DNA of 64,000 nucleotides from Zychaea mexicana. Its lineage: Eukaryota > Mucoromycota > Mucoromycetes > Mucorales > Lichtheimiaceae. The DNA lies in contig NW_026516674.1 in assembly GCF_025766255.1 (NCBI RefSeq), positions 558,001-622,000 of the forward strand, given 5' to 3'. The notes under the pieces are model-generated. The model did not search any database. It had not been told where the DNA came from and saw only the letters and a program-made list of their open reading frames with translations. Position 1 is the stretch's first letter; every line of letters starts with the position of its first letter. The translations under genes were made by a program, and so were the position numbers. Of this stretch, positions 1 through 9,186 are shown in pieces.

Positions 1-1350
1 TCTTCTTCCTCAGCCTCAGGCTTGACCTCTTCTTCGACGAATTCCTTTTCAGTCTTTGCCTTTTCCTTTTCATCAAAGGCGGTCTTGGCTTCCTTTTCCT
101 TCTTGGCCAATTCAAGCGACTCGTTGCGGATTTCTTCGGCCTTGGCGATGTCGTCGGTCACCAGGAGGTTGTCAAACGTGGTGCCGGACTTGACTTGCCA
201 CAAATCGAAGCCAAGGTGAGCAAAGCTGTAAGCATGGATTTCATTGTCGACCTTGTACTCGGGGTTGTCGATTTCAGGGTGAACCCAAGGACCTTGGTAG
301 TCAGGGTTGGCGACACGCTTGGGCGTCCAGGGACCTTGAAAGTCAGGGTTAGGAATGCTACATAACCGGTGAGAAAACCATCCATTGTTAATCCTTGATT
401 CCTGTATCACACAATTACGCTCCCAAGCACACCCATGAGTACTTACGAAGGAGCTTCCCAATCGCCATCCATATCTTCATCCCAATCTTCAGGCTTGGTA
501 GCTTCGGGATCAGCAATGAATTCAGGAACATCATCCCAGCCTTCTGGCTTCTTGTCCTCAGGATCATCGATCTCGGCCTCATCAACCCAGTCTTCAGGCT
601 TCTTGGCCTCAGGATCCTTGATGGTCTTGGGAGGCAAGAAGTCCCAGTCCTCGACCAATTCGCCAGCAGCCTTCTCTTCACCATCGACGAGCACCTGGTA
701 GGTCTGGTCGGGCTTGACGACGAGTGTGTAGGTGTGGGTGTACAAGTCCTTGGGAGCGGAGACGGTCTTTTTCAGGTTGTGGTTGACACCGTTGTAGTTG
801 AGAATGGCGTGGACCATGGCCTTGCTGCCACAAAAGTCAGGACCAAACATGATGTTGTATTCGCTGTCGCCGTGGAAGTTGTTGGGGTCAAACTTATCAG
901 AGAAGAGCTAAAAAAAAAAGCCATACATAAGCACGTTGTTGGTTTTAAGTTTATATGATACATGTACACACGCGCGCCCCGCGCGCCCTTTCATATAGTA
1001 TAAGCACCAAATCTATTTACCTTCATGTAGCTACCACCACAGTCAATGTTTTGGTCATTCTTGACATCGAATTGGATGACAAGATCCTTGCCCTTGCTTT
1101 CAAATGGCTTAATGCCAGTCGACACAGAGTAGAAGCGGTAGTCTTCGGTCGTTCTCAGACCAGCGCTCTTTTCCTCGTCGGCAAACCACTGGCCGGGCGA
1201 CACCTCAAGCTTGCCAAGGTCTTCACGATGGCTTGACACGGTCCAGCGATCCTTCCAGCCCTCGTTGTCCGAAAAGGTTTCGTGCAAGAAGACTTCAGCA
1301 GAAGCAAGGGCGGCCAAGCCAAGCACGACAGACAAGGTAGGAATCTTCAT
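1..1350 (-). CDS. CRT1: Calreticulin, ER lectin chaperone (C-terminus beyond window)
   Basis: Calcium-binding lectin chaperone of the ER lumen that helps fold N-glycosylated proteins. Three exons are visible on the minus strand: 1350-1021, 907-447 and 357-1, with clean GT-AG junctions and matching phases. The start at 1350 gives an 18-residue signal peptide ending in ALASA. The lectin domain follows, with the conserved cysteine pair (NIDCGGSY and FCGSKA). The P-domain arm has three acidic repeats of the KKPEDW type and then the NPDYQGPW-type repeats. Three plus three repeats is the calreticulin number; calnexin has four, and no membrane segment is seen. The visible 382 residues stop inside the acidic C-terminal tail, so the ER retention signal is not in view. 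Identification is firm; the symbol is the family name. Confidence 0.95.
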
Positions 1351-1460
1351 TTTAAACTGTGGAGATAGATAGAGAGAAAGAGAGAAAAGTTCCTTTTTCA
1401 AAGAAGTAGTGTGTAAAGGTACGAAAGAAGGTGGTTGTGAGAAGAGGAAGCTTCGAGCAC

Positions 1461-1498
1461 TTTATATATTTATAGGAAAACGGTCGGAATTGACGTGG
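1461..1498 (-). promoter_or_regulatory. Calreticulin core promoter: TATA box and UPRE-like site
   Basis: Upstream of the calreticulin start lies a TATA element (read on the minus strand from about 1474 as TATAAATATATAAA). Further upstream, 1491-1498 reads TGACGTGG on the plus strand, the core bound by Hac1/XBP1-type bZIP factors in the unfolded protein response. Calreticulin is a classic target of that pathway. The sites are seen directly; their function is inferred. Confidence 0.45.
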
Positions 1499-2095
1499 CA
1501 ACTTGAGGAATTCAAGCCAATAGTCTCCAGTTCAAGCGATGGCACAATATGATTGGCCTGTAAACTGGGAAATTTATGGCTGCTGCTTTGTTTTTTCTGG
1601 CATACCCACGGACCCCGCGAAACGCGTTCGAATGCTTGCTGCCATGGGAATGTTTTTTAGCCAGAAACGCAAGTCCACTAATGATTGCTACGTACGAACA
1701 CAGCGGTTGCTATCGTCTCTTTTGACTGATGGTCGGAGCTATCCAGGCACACACTTCTTTTGGTCACTTTCCATCCGCAGCAGACGGGACAACCAGTCAG
1801 ATTCCCTTATTTCCCATCATCGTTGTTTTTTTCTCCGTGTTCTACTACCATGTTACAATACCGATTGGTGTCAATTTGATAAACGTGGAACGATTTTATT
1901 GGGCTTGGGTAACATGAATGAGGTTGGTCGAAATAATTTTTCCACAAATGTAGTCAGTGTATTAGTGATGATTTCAAATGTTTCAAAACAGTCATAGAAA
2001 ATAGATTTAATACTTACTCCAGAGTCCGTGGCTTCCGCGCTGAGTAAAAGCACTGTCCTCTTGGCCCCAAGATACAATCGTAGTGGAATTTTCGA
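1499..2095. other. Intergenic, calreticulin promoter side
   Basis: About 600 bases between the divergent-side promoter of calreticulin and the 3' end of the decayed Fanzor gene. An open frame at 1539-1997 (+) has no recognisable features, runs through promoter DNA and is not called as a gene. Confidence 0.5.
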
Positions 2096-5000
2096 CTAAT
2101 TCCTATCATTTTCTAATGCTAAAATATTGTTTTCCGGTTCCTCCTGTTCTTCTTGATCTTCTTGAAGTTGCGCTTGTTGAGGGAGCTGTCCACCTGGTGG
2201 TAGGAATGCCTCTGGTCGAAAGTCTGGATGTCCATCATTATTCATATAGGCTATGCCTATGCTTCTTATGTTCAATGCCGCATTTTTATCCCGGTCTACA
2301 ATCTAGATGAGAAAACAAAACTCTTTTAGCATATGATAGGCAGAATCCTTCGTGGGTTTAAAGGGTGAAAACATACCACAGCCTTTGGATAAAGCTCTGG
2401 ATGGTTATTACAAGCTTTAATCTTCCACATCACCCAATCTATTATGGTATTCCATGCCAATTTAGTACAGCAGAACACAACTACTGATTATATACCTTAT
2501 TAGTAGAAATTTGCCTTTACCTGGCGGTGGTGGGCGTGCCTGTATACAGTCACTTGCCGGATTCAACTGGTCTCGACAGTACTTTTATTTTCCTTTACCT
2601 CTTTGGAATGAAGCCGCCTTGAGGTCCTTCAACCCAGTACGTTGCACGTTCTCTTGTTTTTCTGCATGGATACATAGGTAAAAATGATCCCGTCAGTCGT
2701 TGTAAGTGGGCTTCTTAAAGCGGGAATTATGTATAGCAATCAGATATTATATTATTACGTACCTGTGTCCGCAAACCTCCTCGTCATATGGAATACTTGT
2801 TAGCCGTTGCTGACACCCTGCGTGAACTTGAGAAGTGTTGTACTCGTCCGTCAGTATCAGCAGCATGTGTGAAGCCAATTTTTTAATAAGTCCCTAAAAT
2901 ATACATTACTCATAAGTGTATGGCAACCTCTTTGCGCATTCTCTCTTGTAAATATACTAACCAAATGGGGGATTGGGGCCCATCCCGGGAAATGCGGCAT
3001 TCTGCTGGAGCCATAGAACACAATCGTTGGTCGTTGATTTGGGTGCCAACGCTCGCGTTCTCGCCTCAAGCGGGCAGCTCTTTTGCGAGATCGGTGCGAC
3101 GTTTTGTGTATCCATTTGATAGGCTCTCCCTATGTTTCAGTTTTTCAAAAATGATCATCAGCGTATTATCAGATATCACGCGAGAAAAATGGAAAAAGGG
3201 AATCGCTTACAGCTGGGTGAGGAGGAGTGACACCTAGCAGCTCATCTTTGACAAGATCTTGTTTTCTCTGCCGGCTTGAGAATAACAAGCTCCTGATTTC
3301 TCTGTGTTTGAACCCAGACGAGAAACGACGCATTCTATATTCTTGCCGTTATTATATGCCCTTGTCACCAACTCGCCTAGCATTGATTAGCCCTTCTTCT
3401 CCTTCCTTCTCCTTCCTGCTACTTACCGAAGTCGAAATCGATTCAGATTAGCGATATAGAAAAGAAAATCTTCTGAACGTGAGACATAGGGCGAGTTCTC
3501 TGCGATGGAGTCATAATCCTCTTGGATTTCGGCTTTCTGCCGATTTTTGTTTTCTAATTTATATTCCCAAAAGACACCCGTTTTCGCACTTTGCATTGAT
3601 TTTTTTTAGTCAAGAGCTCAATGTAGTGTGAGGCTTATCTATTATATACTCTTTTTCAAGACAACTTACTGGTACTTTCGCGTGGTAACTTCAATTGGGT
3701 TGTGTACAGGTTCTTCAGCAGTCGATACTCCTGTGATCATCGACGACACACCTATATCATCAATTACAAACGTAAAAATCAGTGGGAAAGAAATGATGCA
3801 ACAAGCCCGCAAACTATTGTACTCTTCGTAGTACGCCATACCAGGATCGACTCCAACAATTCGACTTTCTTCGGCACGCTGCTGAGTTAGGCCATCCGGA
3901 TTCAACTCGAGTCTGTATACACCATGGCTCCAATTTGTTAAGTCTTGACCTTCGGGAAGGCGTCTAATTTCATCGTGTGTACTTGGAAATAATTCTTCAT
4001 GGCGTGTACATAGTATTGTTTTGTCGTCAGCGTGACATTCAGCTTTAGCTCACAAACTCCAAATTATTAAAGCAGGATTTATGCTTGCCTGGACTATTCC
4101 CGATAAACTTTTCGAACTGGACGTGTACCATACATCCATCCGTAGTCGCTGTATGCTTGAAGCTTAGCGCGTTGTGTGCAAAGGGGTTTTGATCTATAAA
4201 AAAAATCGTATAAAAAGGATCAGGATGCGCATATACATAGAATGTATAATATTATTCGCTAGCCACCACTAAAAGCACTCACAATCTTGACCGTATCGGC
4301 GGCGGTTTGGTTTTATGTGATCAATATCGAAAACCGTTTCCCATAGCTCCTGGCACCAGAGCGGATTGCTTTCGAGTGTCTGCATCTTGAAATCGACAAC
4401 GGTGACCCGCCCTATACACACACAGAAATATAAGAGTAAGATTTCAAACACTAATATATGGGAGAAGCAAAGATACAAAAGCTGACCAATACCTCTGCGA
4501 GCAATATGAGCGGTGCCGGATTATTTCGATTCTCCATTCGTGCTCTTCTCACTAACAAATACAAAGTACGAGTATCCAACCGAAAGAACCCCGTTTGATG
4601 GGAACCTAATGGCAATAGTGGCCAAGGGCGTGCTCGTGGATAAGTTCGTTCGGAATATTGAAGCAGGTCGTACGACAAATGCAGAAGGGAGATGCATAAA
4701 TCTTCTCCCATGTTGCGAGACCGCACACGAATTATGTCTGTGTCATGGAGCAGCTCTTGAAAGCGACCATGAATGAAGCTATCAACCAGTTCACAACAAA
4801 GAATCAGCATATATATCGCAAACTGTTATCCTGTTTAATATAAGCTTACCGATACAATCTTCCCAATGATTGATCATGAACTACAGTCAACCCCGTTAAC
4901 GTCAACCCCGATAACGTCAACCCCCGACAGCGTCAACAGATTCGCTGGTACCCTTTCAAATTTAGCAGTTAAAGATTTGCCTATGCTCTACCCCCGGTGC

Positions 5001-6204
5001 TCGTCAACCCTCGATATGGTCAACACTTTTGCTGGTACCCTGAGGGTTGACGTTAACGGGGTTCGATTGTACATTGTTGGGATATTCGGCTTCATATTAA
5101 AAAATGTTACTTGTTAATACTCGTGCTGTTCCGACATGATATTAGGACAACGAGTTTCGTAATGTATCATATTGACTAGTAAGTACAATAATATGCATAT
5201 GTAGGATTCTTTCTACCTGCTCTTTCCAGTTGATTTCGGTTGTGTAGGAGTTGTTGTAAAGCACCCTTCCAAACTCGATTCATGTAATCCTTGATATTTA
5301 GGACATGCTCTCTCATATCTGGCATAAAATAAAAACGATGAGCTATCATATCTATTTTCCTTAGCTTCATAGTGCTTTTATATTCTGTACTTGAGCCATA
5401 CTTTGCAGCGCCATGCCAGCAAAATTGTTTGCTAGCGAATCTCTCAATGACCCAGGAGCAATATCCTCTGGCTCGAAGTATTCTAATATATCATACAGTA
5501 CACATGCATCAAATAAACAACGTTTAAACCATTGTCACTGATATACTGCTCTGTTAGATTTTAAATTGAAATGTTGCAATCACTTACGTTCATTATTGTG
5601 TGGTTTAGTTCTTTCTGCGACAAAGATTGCTGCCGTGCGCATTAGGTCTTCTTTCCATGGTAGCTATTGGATTATCGGATGTTAGCACGAATTTTGGAAT
5701 AAATATGTAGATAAATATTGAACATACAGGAGGAACTCACGTTCAAAAAGAATCCTGGTAATTCGTCGTGGAATCCGTACGAAAGCACTTTGAACGCAAT
5801 GACCCAAAAGCCTTGCAAAAACAACGGAGGTGCATTATGATAATAACCCTCAAAGTGACGCCTGAGGTGCAAAGAAACAAGATTGTAAACATCTTGTTTT
5901 CGGAAAGAAACCAGTTCTGATGTTTGTCTTAGGATCGTCTACAAAAAAGATGTACAATCATCAGCCTCAACATTCAGGAAGGATAATAATAAGCTAAGGA
6001 AGTTAAAAGTGAACGTACTCGGAAAAAGTGGTATTCGCCATGAAGAAATGCTCTAACCGAGCAAGGTCGAGTTACGACCCGCGTTCTCTCGCCAAAGCCG
6101 TTGAACTCTACAAACGGCTCTGGGATAGCGGGAACAGGCTCTTGGACAGCGGGAGGAGGGGGTTCTTCAGGGATCTGTGGAGGCTCTTCAACAACTGATG
6201 ACAT
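2096..6204 (-). pseudogene. Fanzor-type (TnpB-like) RNA-guided nuclease gene, probably inactivated
   Basis: Eukaryotic TnpB homologue, about 845 codons. Exons on the minus strand (inferred): 6204-6019, 5938-5741, 5663-5588, 5482-5391, 5307-5217, 4880-4850, 4778-4477, 4411-4283, 4193-4089, 4048-3842, 3751-3670, 3588-3427, 3334-3211, 3129-2962, 2893-2763, 2661-2521, 2480-2377, 2302-2096. Phases fit from the first exon to 2763. Seen motifs: RuvC-I RIVGVDPG split by an intron (3842/3751), followed by a TTRKY helix start; a VFYGSSRM segment at the RuvC-II position; TDEYNTSQ followed by VHAGC, then CGH and CC/C pairs of a zinc ribbon; and RuvC-III DRDKNAALNI near the end. Lesions: exon 2661-2521 is not open in a phase that suits both neighbours, and in the frame that joins best it carries a TAA at 2585-2587. 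The first zinc cysteine is also a histidine. The N-terminal half has no named domain. The 4088-4049 intron would use a GC donor. The family assignment rests on RuvC motifs and zinc ribbon order, not on a search. Confidence 0.7.
4884..5069. mobile_element. Pogo/Tc1-like MITE, 186 bp, TA target duplication
   Basis: Non-coding element flanked by TA on both sides (4882-4883 and 5070-5071). Its terminal inverted repeats are about 25 bp: the left end starts CAGTCAACCCCGTTAACG, and the right end, read in reverse, starts CAATCGAACCCCGTTAACG (one mismatch and one indel). Inside are further copies of the GTCAACCCC unit. There is also a direct repeat of 23 bases (4932-4954 and 5019-5041, sharing GCTGGTACCCT). 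CAGT/CAAT ends and a TA duplication suit pogo/Fot-type or other Tc1-mariner elements. It sits inside an intron of the Fanzor gene, touching its 3' splice site. Confidence 0.75.
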
Positions 6205-6781
6205 GCGTATTTTAAGAATGGGAGAGATTTGGAATGAGCCGAAAAAGAAAGAAAGAAAAAGAAACTGACGGTTTTATACGGTGAGGTGATGGTTTCATGC
6301 AAAGTTGTCATTCTCATGGGACCATTGTATATGTATATCATATGACGTGTTGATTTAGCTCAGAGGCATGCTTTGAATATTCATGTTATCGGCTTACCAT
6401 ACAGAGCAGGAAGTGCAGCGCGCATGAATGATTTGGTGCACAAAGTGTCCTCATTGTCATCCACGAGGGTTCGGCTGTTAAGACAGAAAACCATCAAACA
6501 ATAAAGAAATGTATCCACACTGGAATGAGCTTCGACGAATGCCTTTTATCATCCGTGATGGCAAATAGAATAAGAACAAGTTGTTATTCTTTCAGTGATA
6601 AATAGGTCAACTTCAATCCGAGTTTATATCAAGTCATGCCGAGTGTTACTCCTTACTCTTTCCCAATCGCCCACCGCACGCCCGCTTCGTTTTGCTCAAA
6701 AAGAATGCATGGTAAGTTACAATAGAAGCAAATGAGGACTTCCCAAGTAGTAGACAGTAACCCTCTATATTTTTTCCCCAG
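6205..6781. other. Shared upstream region of two divergent genes
   Basis: About 580 bases between the start of the decayed Fanzor gene (minus) and the Myb-like gene (plus). No ORF is supported. A GT at 6712 and the AG ending at 6781 could mark a 5' intron of the plus-strand gene. Confidence 0.4.
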
Positions 6782-7175
6782 ATGACCAAGTCAACTACCA
6801 AAGATCCTTTCGCTGATCAAGAAGTGACTACATGGAAGTCCCAAAAGGCTCGCGCCTGGGAGCAACGGCATATGGTACGAGTAAGAAAAAGGAAATCACA
6901 AAAACTTGTGCTCACTCATACATCTCTTTTAGAATGCGGAACAGTATTATCTTCACCAAGTGGATCCAGGCACGATGATTAACATTGGACAATTTAATGT
7001 TGCAGAAAAGGAACAATTTCAAGAAAGGCTTCACGAATGGGAGGAGAGAAATCTCGTCCAGAGTTCTGCGTGGGGGGGGGCATTTTCTCTTTCAATACCA
7101 GGCAGGACTGGAGTACAGTGCCGCGAACGCTACAAAAACATGGTCAAGGAAGGGTATACAAGCAGTTCAAAATAA
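6782..7175 (+). CDS. Small Myb/SANT-like DNA-binding protein, possibly truncated
   Basis: Two exons, 6782-6874 and 6933-7175, encode about 111 residues. The second ends in a Myb/SANT-like third helix, FSLSIPGRTGVQCRERYKNM: regularly spaced aromatic residues precede the PGRTG.QCRERY core that marks this fold. The start is the ATG directly after a possible AG acceptor, so a short 5' exon may exist. The frame stops at TAA 7173-7175 but stays open in the same frame for about 40 more codons. There a second repeat seems to begin (ESWGTQETRQLENHID) before a GT at about 7299. The gene may therefore once have carried two repeats and now be cut short, or the annotated stop may be the true end. Its target is unknown. 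It faces away from the Fanzor gene, with no shown functional link. Confidence 0.5.
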
Positions 7176-7892
7176 TCTTCATCCATAACTACTGCGGCAC
7201 TGCCTGACACTGAATTATCCGAATCGTGGGGAACCCAGGAAACACGACAACTCGAGAACCACATCGACTGCATTTATCAGCAATCGCATGGAAAGAGGTA
7301 CTCCTTTTCTACTGTTGTTTACCGGGGGTTTCGATAAACTAAGAGTATGATGATCTAAAACGTTCTGTCCTGGAAAACGCGAAGCCAAGTGACATCAACA
7401 TCAGCGGCCAGATAAGCAGTCGAAGTACAAACAAATGGCTTGCCAGTTGATTCCAAAATACCACCAGCTCCAGCCCATCGACCCGTACGTCCAAAGAAAG
7501 ACGTGCCCATTTTGTTTAAAAAGTTTTTTAAAAAAAGCTAAAGCCGCTTCTCTTGTTTTTGAAACAGCTACCAACAAAAAGAGGAACACCCAACAAGCAA
7601 GACCAACAAGTGAAAAGAGTTAGATTAGTCCTGTCACAAAAATCTATGAATTTGGATGAATAAAAGTCTTCTGTTATTATAGTACTGGGAGTGGGATAAA
7701 GACAAATAAGCACGTTTTAAACTTAGTGCCTGCATGTGCTTCATTGTCATTCATTTACTGAACGAGTATCTTCGATATGTCATTGTCTGCACTCAAAAAG
7801 CATATGACATAATTTGTCAAAGCTCAGCTTTATTGGATATTAAGGTCTAATTTCATTGGCTCGCCCAGCCTCATACGTACTAATCCTGCCTT
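7176..7892. other. Region downstream of the Myb-like gene
   Basis: Contains the in-frame continuation described for the Myb-like gene. A further plus-strand frame at 7435-7623 (62 codons, with CPFC) could be a relic exon of the same gene. Nothing else is recognised. Confidence 0.3.
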
Positions 7893-8620
7893 TTATTGCT
7901 TGGCTTTCTTTCCTTCATCGTCTGCCGCTTGTTCAACCAATAATGTGAGCATGCCACTCTTCATACTTTCAGGCAGAGCAGACACGGGCCGACGATGAAT
8001 CGGGTCTACAAATACATGGGTGAATCCGCCCACCATGCTCGCTTCTTGCTTGTCGCCTTCAAAGATGCCTACTCTGTAGGTGACGCTGGAACGCCCGATC
8101 TTGGTGATGCTCAGGCCTGCATGCAAGAGGTTCGGATAGGATGCCGGAGCATAGAAATTGGCCGAGGAGGCAATAACAAGGCCAATGGGTCGTGTCTTTG
8201 TCGTATCGTTGGGATCCAGCCCACAGTTACGTATTAAGTACTCGTTCACTACTGTGTCAATGTAAAAGTAGTAAATCGAATTGTTGATATGGCCGTAGTT
8301 GTCGTTGTCGCTCCATCTATTATATCATGTCTGGGTTTAGCCCTCCTTATTTCCCTTCGTCCACACACTCTGACACGCTGTTTCTCTCTCTCTGTCTCTC
8401 TTGTTCATTAAACCCGTCTTTTCATTTGTCCATTCTTATAAACGCAAGTGCGTATTGTCCAAGAAAGAAAAAAAAAGGCACACCTGGATTGAATGGGCAA
8501 AAAGTATTTGTAATTGCTACGATCTCGGAATGTAGGGGGTTTAGCTACTGCTGCTGTCGCTGAAGGTGTTTTGGTACCCATGTGTCGGGCAACCTGGGCT
8601 AATCGAGCTTGACCGGTCAT
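7893..8620 (-). CDS. Hotdog-fold acyl-CoA thioesterase (4HBT family)
   Basis: Predicted thioesterase hydrolysing acyl- or aryl-CoA esters. Exons 8620-8484 and 8316-7893 join in phase (CAG donor side, TAG acceptor) to give 186 residues. The junction recreates the signature WSDNDNYGHINN at about residues 46-58. This is the D..GH.NN motif of 4-hydroxybenzoyl-CoA thioesterase-like proteins, whose aspartate is catalytic. The following helix and sheet segments (IGLVIASSANFYAPASYP) fit the single hotdog fold. The start is ATG at 8620. The N-terminal 45 residues are rich in Ala, Thr and Lys and precede the domain; they could be a weak mitochondrial presequence. The C-terminus is lysine-rich. The substrate cannot be told. 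Confidence 0.85.
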
Positions 8621-8772
8621 TGATTGCAAGTAGCTTTATTTAAACGGAGGGAGAAACGGGGAAGCTTTAGGTTTTAACAGAAGGATGTGAGTCTAACTGG
8701 AAACGCTTTATATTGCCCTGGTTATAAGAGCCAACCCCCCAGATTTATTAGGAGTCCGTTGGATGAGTGAGG

Positions 8773-9078
8773 ATGTTCGACCACACATACTTCCATACGC
8801 ACACAGTTGGCCGCACTCATAATAAGAAACATCTTGAGATCCTATTCCTTCCAGCTACTATAAGGGCCAAAACGGTATATGCTCCTTCGTTGCTTACTAT
8901 GACCATGGCAAGTAAGTGCAGGATGAAGCATGTTGACATCTTCTCTTCTAATGCGCCTGCCTCACCCACACGGGAGTTAAAAATCTGGGGGGTCCACTCA
9001 GGCAATATCAAAAATGCTTACATTAACAGTATTGCGGAAATCCAAAAGCATGTGAGAACAATAGAAAACGCATTATGA
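8773..9078 (+). CDS. Hypothetical small ORF, 101 aa
   Basis: Open frame from ATG 8773 to TGA, between the thioesterase start and the TBC gene end. The second half (SPTRELKIWGVHSGNIKN onwards) looks moderately protein-like, with mixed charged and hydrophobic residues. There is no signal peptide, membrane segment or known motif. It lies in the region expected to hold the thioesterase promoter. It could be chance. Confidence 0.2.
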   Translation: MFDHTYFHTHTVGRTHNKKHLEILFLPATIRAKTVYAPSLLTMTMASKCRMKHVDIFSSNAPASPTRELKIWGVHSGNIKNAYINSIAEIQKHVRTIENAL

Positions 9079-9186
9079 ATTTAATTACACACAAAGAAAG
9101 AGAGATATACACTGTGTTTTGTAGCTGTTGTTGGAGGTATGATGGATGTGGTGGTATAGCGAGTGGTATTATATGTATTATGAGAA

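Noticed and set aside
395..958. 187-codon plus-strand frame opposite calreticulin
   Set aside because: It mirrors the repetitive acidic P-domain codons of calreticulin on the other strand and has no independent signals.
1539..1997. 152-codon plus-strand ORF
   Set aside because: Runs through the calreticulin promoter, shows no domain, and composition is not protein-like.
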